47,394 nucleotides of DNA. Source: Lachnospiraceae bacterium (GTDB lineage: Bacteria > Bacillota > Clostridia > Lachnospirales > Lachnospiraceae). The number at the start of each line of letters is the position of its first letter. Within the stretch, counting starts at the first letter, position 1. A model generated the notes under the pieces. The model made no database searches, was not told where the DNA came from, and saw only the letters and a list, made by a program, of their open reading frames with translations. Where the stretch lies: positions 1 to 47,394 of the forward strand of contig JAQUUX010000012.1 in the NCBI GenBank assembly GCA_028693705.1, written 5' to 3'. This document shows, piece after piece, positions 7,975 through 17,703 of the stretch. The position numbers and the translations under genes are program-made.

Positions 7975-9525
7975 ATGAACAGGAATAGAAAATCCAATCA
8001 GATGTTTCATGTAATGCTTGTTGTTATTGGCTGTCTGGTAGTAGCTGTTCTGATTTTACTGGGAGTGTTTTTGGCAGAAAATAAGAAGTCCGAGGAGACT
8101 TCACTGTTGGAGACACAGCTGGTAAATACGGAGACGGTACTAATGGAGACCGAAACACAAAGTATGGAAACAGAAGAAACGAATCAGACTGCTGATACAA
8201 CAGAGACAGAAAATGAGGTTGAAACAGCTGATCCGGATCAGTCAACCTTTGAGGAAGCCGGACAGGCGCAGTCAGGAGGCGATTCATCCACGATTAACAG
8301 CCAGGCTGTTTCGGAATCAGAGACGGCGGGTACAACAATTGGTATTGATGTATCTAAGCATCAAGGTGTTATTGACTGGAGTAAGGTAGCAGCCTCCGGT
8401 GTGCAATTTGCCATGGTTCGGGTGGGATATCGTACTGCAGCAACAGGTGTGATTACAGAAGATGAGTGCGCCAAGTACAATTTACAGGAAGCAACTGCAA
8501 ATGGTATTACGGTAGGTGCTTATTTCTTTTCAACAGCGGTAAATGAGGCTGAAGCCAAGGAAGAGGCTGACTGGACAGCGGATTTTATTGCACCTTATCC
8601 TATCACCTATCCGGTGGCTTATAATTGTGAAGGCTTTGAAAACAGCGGAAACCGTCAGTTTGGCATGAGTGTGGCAGACAGAAGTGCTTTAGCAGTAGCT
8701 TTCCTGAAGGAAATACAGGCAAGAGGCTATACCGGCATGTTTTATGCGGCCAAGGGAGAGTTAGAAAATAATGCGAAATGGGATTCGACTGCTTTAAGTT
8801 CTTCCTATAAGATATGGGTTTCTCAATATCCAGCGGCATCCTACCCGGAAACGGCAACTTCCAGCTATACCGGAACGCATGCCATGTGGCAGTATACGAA
8901 CAAAGGCGTTATTGACGGGATTAGCAAGACAGTTGACTTGAATGTGGCATATTTTACCTATACAAAGCAGGCTGAAGCAAAAGCAGCAGGAACGGCGGAA
9001 CATGTAACCGCCAATGTGGAAGTGGGAGTGAACTTTACCAGTGTTGAGGAAAATGTTACGGCAAAAGAGTCAGTGAATTTAAGAAGCAGTATGGATCAGG
9101 GAAGCACTACCAATGTAGTGGGCAAACTGGTTAATGGTGACACAGCCACCAGAACGGGAACCGGCAATAATGGTTGGTCCAGACTAACCTATAATGGACA
9201 GACGGTTTATGCGGTATCCAGTTTTTTGACTACGGATTTATCCTATAAAACACCAGCTGCAAGTACGACGCAGCAGACAGAACAGACGACGGACTCTCAG
9301 TTTAAGACAGTATTTAAAGCTGTTGACGATAAAGTAACGGCAAAAGAACTTACCAATTTGCGGGATATGCCAAGTGTCATGGAACCTTCTAAAGTTATCG
9401 TGCAGCTGCAAAGCGGAGATGTAGCACACCGGACAGGCATGTCGGATAACGGCTGGTCAAGAGTAGAATATAACGGACAGGTGTTGTACTGCGTAACCTC
9501 CTATTTATCAGTGACAACGGGATAA
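7975..9525 (+). CDS. Membrane-anchored GH25 lysozyme-like protein with two SH3-type domains
   Basis: This probable peptidoglycan muramidase has a short cytoplasmic start, one membrane segment (about residues 10-35), a Thr/Glu-rich linker (about 40-120), a GH25 domain starting GIDVSKHQGVIDWSK (about 125-315), and two bacterial SH3-like repeats ending the protein. Both SH3 repeats carry NLRxxxS/P and NGWSRxxYNGQ. The start at 7975 follows GGGAGGAAAAG. The catalytic Asp of the first strand (GIDVSKHQG) is present, but the usual Asp-x-Glu pair reads N-C-E (PVAYNCEGF), so one acidic residue is Asn. It is probably a housekeeping wall protein; no phage genes are near. Family assignment is confident, activity less so. 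Confidence 0.88.
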   Translation: MNRNRKSNQMFHVMLVVIGCLVVAVLILLGVFLAENKKSEETSLLETQLVNTETVLMETETQSMETEETNQTADTTETENEVETADPDQSTFEEAGQAQSGGDSSTINSQAVSESETAGTTIGIDVSKHQGVIDWSKVAASGVQFAMVRVGYRTAATGVITEDECAKYNLQEATANGITVGAYFFSTAVNEAEAKEEADWTADFIAPYPITYPVAYNCEGFENSGNRQFGMSVADRSALAVAFLKEIQARGYTGMFYAAKGELENNAKWDSTALSSSYKIWVSQYPAASYPETATSSYTGTHAMWQYTNKGVIDGISKTVDLNVAYFTYTKQAEAKAAGTAEHVTANVEVGVNFTSVEENVTAKESVNLRSSMDQGSTTNVVGKLVNGDTATRTGTGNNGWSRLTYNGQTVYAVSSFLTTDLSYKTPAASTTQQTEQTTDSQFKTVFKAVDDKVTAKELTNLRDMPSVMEPSKVIVQLQSGDVAHRTGMSDNGWSRVEYNGQVLYCVTSYLSVTTG

Positions 9526-9541
9526 AAAACAAATCCACACC

Positions 9542-9570
9542 TTGACAAAATCCCAGACTTTTACTATAGT
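9542..9570 (+). promoter_or_regulatory. Sigma-A-type promoter of the valS T-box leader
   Basis: TTGACA (9542-9547) is separated by exactly 17 bases from TATAGT (9565-9570). It starts right after the GH25 stop codon and just before the T-box leader, so it should drive the leader and valS. Confidence 0.8.
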
Positions 9571-9574
9571 TATT

Positions 9575-9914
9575 TCAGTTAAAGGTAGTGAAGAAGAGGA
9601 GTATGCATCATTCCTTACCAGAGATGGCTTTCCGGTACAAACCGGCTGAGAGAAAGCTAAAAGGATAACTGTGCAGAAGGTAGCTTCGGAACCGGTTTGC
9701 TGAAAACATGCCAGTTTCATTTGTAATGAGTTTACAGATGTAAAATGTGTTGGTAGGCAGACACGCATGATCCCCGTTATAGGATCAGATTCTGATAGGA
9801 ATCATTTGAGAGGTTATCCGGATTTGTTTCAAAGCCAATCTGATTAACCGAAAACAAAGGTGGTACCGCGTTATTAACGCCCTTTGCTGACATATGCCAG
9901 CGAAGGGCTTTTTT
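9575..9914 (+). ncRNA. T-box leader riboswitch of valS
   Basis: The leader carries the conserved T-box sequence AAAGGTGGTACCGCG (9856-9870), whose bulge pairs with the acceptor end of uncharged tRNA. A rho-independent terminator follows. An upstream Stem I region (from about 9590) includes the usual GAGA-type internal loop (GGCTGAGAGAAAGC). Uncharged tRNA-Val is expected to stabilise the antiterminator and allow valS transcription. The specifier codon was not assigned with certainty; a GTA at GAAGGTAGC (about 9677-9685) is a candidate only. Confidence 0.92.
9879..9914 (+). terminator. T-box terminator hairpin
   Basis: GCCCTTTGCTG (9879-9889) can pair with CAGCGAAGGGC (9898-9908), followed by a run of six T. 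The left arm overlaps the region used by the T-box antiterminator, as expected for attenuation control. Confidence 0.88.
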
Positions 9915-9941
9915 ATTCTTTCATTAAAAAGGAGCAAACAC

Positions 9942-12626
9942 ATGAAAAAAGAACTCGCTAAAACCTATGATCCTCAAGGTCTTGAGGATCGCCTCTACCA
10001 GAAATGGTTAGACAAGAAATATTTCCATGCAGAAGTAGATAAAACCAAGAAACCTTTTACGATTGTGATCCCACCCCCAAATATCACAGGTCAGCTGCAC
10101 ATGGGGCATGCCCTGGATAATACCATGCAGGATATCTTGATCCGTTATAGGAGAATGCAGGGTTACAATGCATTATGGCAGCCGGGTACAGACCATGCCA
10201 GCATTGCAACAGAAGTAAAGATCATTCAGAAATTAAAAGAAGAAGGCTTATCCAAAGAAGATCTGGGTCGTGACGGCTTCTTAGAAAGAGCTTGGGACTG
10301 GAAAAAAGTTTACGGTGGCAGAATTATTGAACAGTTAAAGAAACTGGGTTCTTCCTGTGACTGGGACAGAGAACGTTTTACCATGGATGAAGGCTGCAAT
10401 AAAGCTGTTACCGAAGTATTTTGCAAGATGCATGAAAAAGGCTGGATCTATAAAGGTTCCCGTATCATTAACTGGTGTCCGGTATGTAACACTTCTATTT
10501 CTGATGCTGAGGTTGAGTATGAAGAACAGGCCGGACATTTCTGGCATATTAAGTATCCTCTGGTAGACGAAAACGGAAAGCCAAGCACTACAGAATTCCT
10601 GGAATTTGCCACCACACGTCCGGAGACCATGCTGGGTGATACAGCAGTAGCTGTTAATCCTAAGGATGAAAGATATACTTATCTTCATGGCAGACAGGTT
10701 TGGCTTCCAATTGTAAATAAAGCAATTCCTGTCGTAGAAGATGATTATGTTGATATGGAATTTGGTACCGGTGTTGTAAAGATCACACCTGCTCATGACC
10801 CTAACGATTTTGAAGTTGGAAAGCGTCATAACCTTCCGGAGATCAATATTTTAAATGATGATGCAACCATTAACAAAAATGGTGGAAAATACGAAGGCTT
10901 AGACCGTTATGAAGCCAGAAAACAGATCGTAGCAGAGCTGGAAAAAGAAGGGCTGCTGGTTAAAATTGAAGATTACAGCCATAACGTAGGAACCCATGAT
11001 CGTTGTCATACTACAATTGAGCCAATGATCAAAAAACAGTGGTTTGTAAAAATGGATGAACTGATCAAACCTGCCAGAAAAGCAGTAGAAACCGGAGATA
11101 TTCAGCTGATTCCTGACCGTATGAGCAAGACATACTTTAACTGGACAGATAACATCCGTGACTGGTGTATTTCCAGACAGTTATGGTGGGGACACAGAAT
11201 ACCGGCATATTACTGTGATGATTGCGGTGAAGTTGTAGTTGCCAAGGAAATGCCAAAGGTATGCCCGAAATGCGGAAAAACACATTTTACGCAGGATCCG
11301 GATACGCTGGACACCTGGTTTTCATCAGCATTGTGGCCATTCTCCACACTTGGCTGGCCGGAACAGACAGAGGATCTGAAATATTTCTATCCTACTGATG
11401 TGCTGGTAACCGGCTATGATATTATTTTCTTCTGGGTTATCCGTATGATCTTCTCCGGATTTGAACAGATGGGAGAGCGCCCGTTTAAGACTGTATTGTT
11501 CCATGGTCTGGTAAGAGATTCACAGGGACGTAAAATGAGTAAATCTCTGGGTAATGGTATTGATCCGCTGGAAATCATCGACCAGTATGGTGCTGATGCA
11601 TTAAGACTTACTCTGATCACAGGAAATGCACCGGGAAACGATATGCGTTTCTATATTGAGAGAGTGGAAGCCAGCCGTAATTTTGCGAATAAAGTATGGA
11701 ATGCATCACGTTTCATCATGATGAATGAAGAGTCTGCTGGAACAGAAAATCTGGAGGAAGTTTCTTTTGAAACTATCAGTAAAGACCTGGAACCTGTCGA
11801 TAAATGGATTATAAGCAAGTGCAATTCTCTGGTAAAAGAAGCCACTGAAAACATGGATCACTTTGAACTGGGAATCGCAGTACAGAAGGTATATGATTTT
11901 ATCTGGGATGAATTCTGTGACTGGTATATTGAAATGGTAAAACCAAGACTGTATAACAGTGACGATAAGGACAGCCAGAAAGCCGCACTGTGGACATTGA
12001 AACATGTTCTGATCGACGCACTGAAGCTGTTACATCCTTATATGCCATTTATTACAGAAGAGATTTTCTGTACTCTGCAGTCCAAGGAAGAATCTATTAT
12101 GATCTCCAAGTGGCCTGAATTTGATAATGCTTTTGCTTTTGTAAAGGAAGAAACAGCTATCGAACAGATCAAAGAAGCAGTTCGCGGTATCAGAAATATC
12201 CGTACAGAGATGAATGTAGCACCAAGCAGAAAAGCAAGTGTTTATGTAGTAAGTGATAATGCAGGTATCCGTGATACCTTTACAGAAGGTAAATTATTCT
12301 TTGCTTCCCTGGCGTATGCATCAGAGGTTATGGTACAGGCAGACAAAGCAGGAATTGCTGAGGATGCGGTATCTGTTGTGATCCCGAATGCTACTATTTA
12401 TATGCCGTTTGCTGAACTGGTGGATATCAGTGCAGAGATTGAACGTCTCCATAAGGAGAAAAAACGCCTGGAGGGTGAACTTGCCCGTGTTAACGGTATG
12501 TTGAATAATGAACGTTTCATGTCTAAGGCACCGGAAGAAAAAGTTGCAGAAGAACGCAATAAACTGACAAAATATACCCAAATGATGGAACAGGTAAGTT
12601 CTCGCTTGCAACAATTTGAAAAATAG
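9942..12626 (+). CDS. valS: Valine--tRNA ligase
   Basis: ValRS charges tRNA-Val and edits misactivated threonine. The 894-residue protein has the class I signatures HMGH (in GQLHMGHALDN) and KMSKS (in GRKMSKSLGN), a CP1 editing domain (FATTRPETMLGDTAVAVNP), zinc-ribbon cysteines (CDDCGEVV, CPKCGKTH), the WCISRQLWWGHRIPA segment diagnostic of ValRS, an anticodon-binding domain and a C-terminal coiled coil (about 830-894). The start at 9942 follows AAAGGAG. It is controlled by the T-box leader upstream and probably starts an operon with the DUF342 gene and folC. The identification is certain. Confidence 0.97.
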   Translation: MKKELAKTYDPQGLEDRLYQKWLDKKYFHAEVDKTKKPFTIVIPPPNITGQLHMGHALDNTMQDILIRYRRMQGYNALWQPGTDHASIATEVKIIQKLKEEGLSKEDLGRDGFLERAWDWKKVYGGRIIEQLKKLGSSCDWDRERFTMDEGCNKAVTEVFCKMHEKGWIYKGSRIINWCPVCNTSISDAEVEYEEQAGHFWHIKYPLVDENGKPSTTEFLEFATTRPETMLGDTAVAVNPKDERYTYLHGRQVWLPIVNKAIPVVEDDYVDMEFGTGVVKITPAHDPNDFEVGKRHNLPEINILNDDATINKNGGKYEGLDRYEARKQIVAELEKEGLLVKIEDYSHNVGTHDRCHTTIEPMIKKQWFVKMDELIKPARKAVETGDIQLIPDRMSKTYFNWTDNIRDWCISRQLWWGHRIPAYYCDDCGEVVVAKEMPKVCPKCGKTHFTQDPDTLDTWFSSALWPFSTLGWPEQTEDLKYFYPTDVLVTGYDIIFFWVIRMIFSGFEQMGERPFKTVLFHGLVRDSQGRKMSKSLGNGIDPLEIIDQYGADALRLTLITGNAPGNDMRFYIERVEASRNFANKVWNASRFIMMNEESAGTENLEEVSFETISKDLEPVDKWIISKCNSLVKEATENMDHFELGIAVQKVYDFIWDEFCDWYIEMVKPRLYNSDDKDSQKAALWTLKHVLIDALKLLHPYMPFITEEIFCTLQSKEESIMISKWPEFDNAFAFVKEETAIEQIKEAVRGIRNIRTEMNVAPSRKASVYVVSDNAGIRDTFTEGKLFFASLAYASEVMVQADKAGIAEDAVSVVIPNATIYMPFAELVDISAEIERLHKEKKRLEGELARVNGMLNNERFMSKAPEEKVAEERNKLTKYTQMMEQVSSRLQQFEK

Positions 12627-12685
12627 GTACAATAGAAGTAATTGGATTTATTTGTCGGCAGAATAAAAAGGAAGGAGGTAAAGCT

Positions 12686-14248
12686 ATGTACGATTCAAAA
12701 CGGTATCCGGAAGATTCCAGAAGATTTCCGAGAGATTCATACCCGGATGCTCCTAAAGAAGAAAAAACAGAACTGGATAAGTATGACCTGGCAATGCTGG
12801 AAGCGGACTTGAAGATGCTGCAGGATGAACTGGGGACCACAACGGATTCAGAGCATGTATTCGAAAATGGAACTTACGTGAGAATCGAACCTGATGATAT
12901 GAAGGCATGGCTTTACCTGAATCCTCCTACCGAAGAAGAGGGAAATTATACTCGTGAAAAGATTGTAAGGTATCTGGAAGAAGCCGGTGTTTTTGAAGGA
13001 TATAATCATTCCAATCTCTCCGCAATGATCAAGAAAAAAGTATATAACCGGGAAATCTGTGCTGCTGAAGGCAAACCCATGACACCCGGTGAGAACGGGT
13101 ATTATGAGTACTTGTTTGATACAGAGCGTCATAAGAAACCAAGAGTCTGTGAAGATGGTTCTGTGGATTATACCAGTATGAGTGAATTGCCCAATGTACA
13201 TAAAGGCGATGTAATAGCACGTTATCACACTGCAATAGCAGGTGAGGACGGTGTTACTGTAAGAGGAGATATTATAAAGACCAAGCCGGGAAAGAACCTG
13301 CCGCCATTACGCGGAAAGGGCCTTTCTAACAAACTTGATCCGGACGTATATATTACAGAGATTGATGGTAAGGCTGAATTGAAACACGGACGTGTGGATA
13401 TTCAGAATGTTTATATTGTAAATGGTGATGTGGATAGCGTAACAGGCAAAATAGAATTTTTTGGAGATATTGTTATTACCGGAAATGTAGGAACCGGTGT
13501 TCTGATAAGATCCGGAAGAAATATTACTGTGCAGGGGACAGTAGAAGCAGCTGAACTTTATGCCGGTGGTGATGTTATTTTGCAACGAGGTATTCAGGGA
13601 AATCAAAAAGGCAAGGTATCTGCCCGTGGTATGGTTATGGCAGATTTCATTGAACATACAGAAGTGGAGGCCGGCGGAGATCTGCAGGCTAATATTATTA
13701 TGAATGCCAATGTCAGGGCTACCGGTAAGGTTACGGTAAATGGAAAAAAAGGTTCTATTATTGGCGGTATTGTCTGTGGAAATGAAGGTGTTGAAGCCAC
13801 TACATTAGGAAATGAAGTAGAGGTTCGGACCATCGTTCATGCCGGCTATGATGATGCAACTTTTGACAAATATACGGCGGCCTGCCGTGAAGAAGAAAAA
13901 ATCCAGGCTTCGCTTACACAACTGGTGGAAGAGATGCAGGGAATGCTCATACAGAAACGTCTGCAGGGCAGTCGGATGTCCAGTGATGCCGGAAAGCAGC
14001 TGATGGAACAGAACCGTAAGAAAGAGGCACTGATTGCACAGTTAGATGCGACCAGAAGAAGTCGTGATCTTTTGAAAGAGGTTATCAATAAAGGTAAAAG
14101 TGCGGAGATTACAGTGAATGGAAAGATTTACCGTGGTGTTATCATTGAACTTTGTAACGTAAGGATGCCAATGAGAAGGACGGATTCTTTTATGAGATAT
14201 GGGTATGCTAACGGTGCACTTACCAGTACGGTTGTGGTTTATAAATAG
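12686..14248 (+). CDS. FapA/DUF342 family protein
   Basis: A 520-residue cytoplasmic protein with the DUF342/FapA pattern. An N-terminal domain (about 60-200) is followed by a long stretch of short Val/Gly-rich strands (about 200-370), such as GDIVITGNVGTGVLIRSG and AAELYAGGDVILQRGIQG, likely a right-handed beta-helix. A helical C-terminal region (about 390-460) follows. Members are linked to cell-surface, polysaccharide or flagellar processes, but a precise role is unknown in Firmicutes without flagella. The gene has a very strong ribosome site (AAGGAGG) and lies between valS (59 bases) and folC (9 bases), suggesting cotranscription. Confidence 0.85.
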   Translation: MYDSKRYPEDSRRFPRDSYPDAPKEEKTELDKYDLAMLEADLKMLQDELGTTTDSEHVFENGTYVRIEPDDMKAWLYLNPPTEEEGNYTREKIVRYLEEAGVFEGYNHSNLSAMIKKKVYNREICAAEGKPMTPGENGYYEYLFDTERHKKPRVCEDGSVDYTSMSELPNVHKGDVIARYHTAIAGEDGVTVRGDIIKTKPGKNLPPLRGKGLSNKLDPDVYITEIDGKAELKHGRVDIQNVYIVNGDVDSVTGKIEFFGDIVITGNVGTGVLIRSGRNITVQGTVEAAELYAGGDVILQRGIQGNQKGKVSARGMVMADFIEHTEVEAGGDLQANIIMNANVRATGKVTVNGKKGSIIGGIVCGNEGVEATTLGNEVEVRTIVHAGYDDATFDKYTAACREEEKIQASLTQLVEEMQGMLIQKRLQGSRMSSDAGKQLMEQNRKKEALIAQLDATRRSRDLLKEVINKGKSAEITVNGKIYRGVIIELCNVRMPMRRTDSFMRYGYANGALTSTVVVYK

Positions 14249-14257
14249 GAGGCATTC

Positions 14258-15613
14258 ATGGAATGGCCTAAAGTAATAAATTATCAGGAAGCAGAAGAAT
14301 ACCTTCTGAAAATTCCAAAATTTACGACTAAAAATGACATAACTGTCACAAAGATGTTTTATGAAAAGCTTGGAAAGCCGGGCGGTCAATCTAAAATCAT
14401 ACATATTGCAGGCACAAACGGAAAAGGTTCTGTTTGTGCTTATTTGCGTTCCATGCTTGAGGAGACAGGTGTTAGTGTGGGGATGTTCACTTCGCCGCAT
14501 TTAGTATGTATCAGAGAACGTTTTTGTATGGGACTGGAGATGATCTCAGAAGCTGAATTTCTGGAATGCTTTCAGAAGGTTATGAAGTCAGTGCAGGTTA
14601 TGTCTTTAGAACAGGAGAAATTAACCGGATATTCTTATCACCCAACCTTTTTTGAAATGCTTTTTTTCATGGGGATGATCTGGTATGAAAAGAAAAAGCC
14701 GGATTATATTATCCTGGAAACCGGATTGGGTGGAAGGCTGGATACAACCAATGTGATAGAACATCCGGTTTGTACGATATTGACTGAAATTGGAATGGAT
14801 CATATGGAGTATCTGGGAGATACCATAGAAAAAATTGCCGGTGAAAAAGCCGGAATTATAAAGCCGAATGTACCGGTGGTGTTTGCCGATAAGCGTGCTG
14901 AAGTAACCGGGGTGATCCTGTCGCAGGCGAAAAAAATGGAAAGTCCTGTATTTCCTGTGTCGAAAGAGACGGCGCATAAATGCAGTGCAGGGAATAAAAA
15001 CATTGATTTTTCTTACCACTCTCGTTATTATGATTATATTAGATTTACTTTGTCTACCAAAGCATTATATCAGGTAGAAAATGCAGCATTGGCACTTCGC
15101 ACCATGGAAGTGGTGGCGCAACAGTATCCGGTTTCTCCGGATATTCTGCAAAAAGGACTTCTAAAAGCCAGATGGGAAGGTCGTATGGAAGAGATCCTGC
15201 CGGACGTATTCTTGGATGGAGCACATAATGAGGACGGCATACAGGCATTTCTGGATACGGTGGAAATGGATGGCTGTCAGGGCAAAAGAATTTTAATGTT
15301 CTCTGTAGTTGCGGATAAGGACTATGAGCGTATGGTAGGGCAATTGACGGACAAACCGTTGTTTGACCGATTTATTCTTACTACCATCAGAAATAACAGG
15401 GCAATTGGAGCAGAACAGCTGCAAAAAACTTTTGCAATTCATGAGGGGAAAGAAAACTGCTTTTTTGTAGAAGATAGCAGACAGGCATTGGAACAGCTTA
15501 TTTTACAAAAGGAGAAGCAGGATAAGGCATATATTGTAGGTTCACTTTATCTGGTGGGCCAGATTAAGGCATATATACAGGAACGTTCCTGTGACAGGAA
15601 CAAAGCTGTTTAG
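14258..15613 (+). CDS. folC: Folylpolyglutamate synthase/dihydrofolate synthase
   Basis: FolC adds L-glutamate to dihydropteroate and then to reduced folates, keeping folates in the cell. The 451-residue protein, normal for the family, has the Mur-ligase-type P-loop HIAGTNGKGSVCAYL (about residue 50), GMFTSPHLVCIRERF, the LETGLGGRLDTTNV segment, and the C-terminal domain start FLDGAHNEDGI. It follows the DUF342 gene by 9 bases behind AGGAGG and is followed by a 50-residue gene. Nothing in the sequence looks damaged. Whether it is mono- or bifunctional cannot be decided from motifs alone. Confidence 0.94.
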   Translation: MEWPKVINYQEAEEYLLKIPKFTTKNDITVTKMFYEKLGKPGGQSKIIHIAGTNGKGSVCAYLRSMLEETGVSVGMFTSPHLVCIRERFCMGLEMISEAEFLECFQKVMKSVQVMSLEQEKLTGYSYHPTFFEMLFFMGMIWYEKKKPDYIILETGLGGRLDTTNVIEHPVCTILTEIGMDHMEYLGDTIEKIAGEKAGIIKPNVPVVFADKRAEVTGVILSQAKKMESPVFPVSKETAHKCSAGNKNIDFSYHSRYYDYIRFTLSTKALYQVENAALALRTMEVVAQQYPVSPDILQKGLLKARWEGRMEEILPDVFLDGAHNEDGIQAFLDTVEMDGCQGKRILMFSVVADKDYERMVGQLTDKPLFDRFILTTIRNNRAIGAEQLQKTFAIHEGKENCFFVEDSRQALEQLILQKEKQDKAYIVGSLYLVGQIKAYIQERSCDRNKAV

Positions 15614-15643
15614 TCTCGATCTGACACGGAAATGGAGATCAGT

Positions 15644-15796
15644 ATGATTAATTTTGAAGATGAATTAAAAAAATTTCATCCAAGCCTTGAAGTCGAAGAG
15701 GCTGAGGAAGCAATTTATAATAAAGATCTGACCGATATGGCAGATGTATTAGTGAAACTTGTAAAGGAAGCAGAAGACACAAAAACACAGGAATAG
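15644..15796 (+). CDS. Small acidic protein, 50 residues, unrecognised
   Basis: The frame starts ATG at 15644 about 6 bases after GGAGA and ends TAG at 15796. The product begins MINFEDELKKFHPSLEVEEA and is acidic and helical, without Cys, signal or membrane segment. It lies 30 bases after folC and 13 bases before the zinc-ribbon TPR gene, in the same direction, so it fits tightly in the operon. The coding character and position support a real gene. I cannot assign a function. Confidence 0.65.
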   Translation: MINFEDELKKFHPSLEVEEAEEAIYNKDLTDMADVLVKLVKEAEDTKTQE

Positions 15797-15809
15797 GAGA
15801 AAGCCGTCA

Positions 15810-17213
15810 ATGAAATGTTATAGTTGTGGCTGCAATCTGACAGAAGAAGATTTTTGTACAAACTGTGGTGCCGATGTAACTCTTTACAAAAAGATTATGG
15901 CGGTATCTAATCTGTACTATAATCAGGGACTTGAAAAAGCTAAAGTCAGGGATCTGACTGGAGCTATCGGTTGCCTTAGACAGAGTCTGAAGTTTAATAA
16001 AAACAATGTAGAAGCCAGAAATCTTCTGGGACTTGTTTATTTTGAAACCGGAGAGGTTGTTGCAGCTTTAAGCGAATGGGTAATCAGTAAAAATCTACGC
16101 CCAAAGAAAAATATAGCCGGGGATTATATTGATATGGTCCAGGCAAATGCTAATCGTCTTGATTCTATTAACCAGACGATTAAAAAGTATAACCAGGCTC
16201 TGGTGTATTGCAAGCAGGATAGTGAAGACCTTGCAATTATACAACTGAAAAAGGTTCTTTCTTTGAATCCGAAATTTATTCGGGCTCATCAGCTGCTGGC
16301 GTTGTTATACATCAATAATGAGGAATGGGAAAAAGCAGAAAAAGAGCTTCATAAATGCTGCAAAATAGACTCTAATAATACACAGACTTTGCGTTACCTG
16401 AAAGAAGTCGAGAAAATGCTCATGCCTGACGAGGATGTAAAAGGTAAAAAGAGCAGGAAAAATGAGACGGGAGATGTGGTAAAATACCAAAGCGGTAATG
16501 AAACCATTATTCAGCCTGTAAATGTAAAGGAGCCACAGAGTCACGGTACCTTTTTGTATCTTGGAATTGGACTGGTAATAGGAATTGCAGCCACCTGTTT
16601 TCTTATTTCACCGGCAAGAATACAGTCAGCCAGAGCTTCTGTAACAGAGGAACTTCGTACTATAAGTGAGCAATCTGATGCCAAGACGGCTACTATTACG
16701 GAGTTGCAGCAGCAAATTGATACACTAACCCAGGACAAGGAAAAACTGGAACTGGATCTGGAAGGTTATGCAGGTGCGAACGGCACGCTGCAGACCATGG
16801 AATATTTGACCAATGCTGCCCAGGCATATATTGCTGATCCGACAGATGTGGAGAATATTGGAGGATATTTGGATGCTATCAGTTCTGAAACTGATGTAGC
16901 CACTACATCAGAGAGTTTTCAGGCGTTGTATAATACTATTTTATCTGCGGTAGGTCCAACCTTGTCGGCACAGTATTATGATATCGGTAATACAGCTTAC
17001 CGAAATGGTACCTATGAAGAGGCAATTACAGCACTGCAGAAGGCGGTTAATTATGATGAAACCAATGCAGATGCTCTTTATACATTGGCAAATGCTTATG
17101 AGAGAAGCGGTGATACTGAAAATGCCAGAACAACTTATGGTCTGGTAATTGAGAGATTCCCCAATACTGACAGGGCAAGAAGAAGCCAGAATGCTTTGGA
17201 TGGTCTGCAGTAA
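15810..17213 (+). CDS. Zinc-ribbon and TPR membrane protein
   Basis: The 467-residue protein begins with a double CxxC zinc ribbon (CYSCGC at residues 2-7, CTNCGA near 14-19). TPR-like helical repeats follow (about 25-200; GAIGCLRQSLKFNKNNVEA, AIIQLKKVLSLNPKFIRAH), then a lysine-rich linker, one membrane helix (about 247-268; YLGIGLVIGIAATCFLI), a coiled coil (about 285-320), and a C-terminal extracellular TPR pair (NGTYEEAITALQKAVNYDE). It resembles tetratricopeptide scaffold proteins of clostridia. It ends an apparent valS-DUF342-folC operon and is followed by a terminator. Binding partners are unknown. Confidence 0.8.
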   Translation: MKCYSCGCNLTEEDFCTNCGADVTLYKKIMAVSNLYYNQGLEKAKVRDLTGAIGCLRQSLKFNKNNVEARNLLGLVYFETGEVVAALSEWVISKNLRPKKNIAGDYIDMVQANANRLDSINQTIKKYNQALVYCKQDSEDLAIIQLKKVLSLNPKFIRAHQLLALLYINNEEWEKAEKELHKCCKIDSNNTQTLRYLKEVEKMLMPDEDVKGKKSRKNETGDVVKYQSGNETIIQPVNVKEPQSHGTFLYLGIGLVIGIAATCFLISPARIQSARASVTEELRTISEQSDAKTATITELQQQIDTLTQDKEKLELDLEGYAGANGTLQTMEYLTNAAQAYIADPTDVENIGGYLDAISSETDVATTSESFQALYNTILSAVGPTLSAQYYDIGNTAYRNGTYEEAITALQKAVNYDETNADALYTLANAYERSGDTENARTTYGLVIERFPNTDRARRSQNALDGLQ

Positions 17214-17245
17214 TATGAATTTATAATAGAAGCATAAAATCTGAC

Positions 17246-17281
17246 AAAAGAGAACATACGGAAATGTATGTTCTCTTTTAA
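17246..17281 (+). terminator. Rho-independent terminator after the TPR gene
   Basis: AAAGAGAACATAC can pair with GTATGTTCTCTTT across a 6-base loop, followed by further T residues. It separates the valS operon from spoIIAA. Confidence 0.85.
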
Positions 17282-17319
17282 TGCAAAAAAGCCCGAAAAA
17301 GGAAGAATGAGAGGGACGC

Positions 17320-17661
17320 ATGAAAGACAGTTTTGCAGAACAGACAGTTTCTACAGAAGAGATGTTTCAGATAATTGACGATTATCTGATGATCAGGATG
17401 CCGGAGGAGATCGATCATCATCAGGCTGGCAGGATCAGCAGGGAGGCAGACTATCATTTACTGCATGGACAGGCAAAAAACGTAGTATTTGATTTTGAAC
17501 AGACACATTTTATGGACAGTTCAGGAATTGGAATTGTTGTGGGGCGTTACAGGAAAGTTTCCTGCCTGAGTGGAAAACTCTATGCTATTCATGTGGATAG
17601 ACAGGTTCGCAGAATCATGTATATGTCCGGTATGGAGAAGTTACTGGAGGTGTTGAACTGA
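17320..17661 (+). CDS. spoIIAA: Anti-sigma F factor antagonist SpoIIAA
   Basis: SpoIIAA is the STAS-domain protein that, when unphosphorylated, displaces sigma F from SpoIIAB in the forespore. The 113-residue length is near normal. The phosphorylation site is present in FMDSSGIGIVVGRY, and the flanking KNVVFDFEQTHF strand is typical. The N terminus has a short extra segment before the STAS core. The gene leads the classical spoIIAA-spoIIAB-sigF order. The protein looks intact, but its partner SpoIIAB lacks its catalytic core, so the phosphorylation switch is probably not working as in Bacillus. Confidence 0.9.
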   Translation: MKDSFAEQTVSTEEMFQIIDDYLMIRMPEEIDHHQAGRISREADYHLLHGQAKNVVFDFEQTHFMDSSGIGIVVGRYRKVSCLSGKLYAIHVDRQVRRIMYMSGMEKLLEVLN

Positions 17662-17703
17662 TGAAACAGATGGAGATTAAGGTGAAAAGAGAGGAACAGG
17701 ATA

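Noticed and set aside
7975-9525. Phage endolysin and prophage remnant
   Set aside because: The protein is membrane-anchored with SH3 domains and no holin, tail or integrase gene is near.
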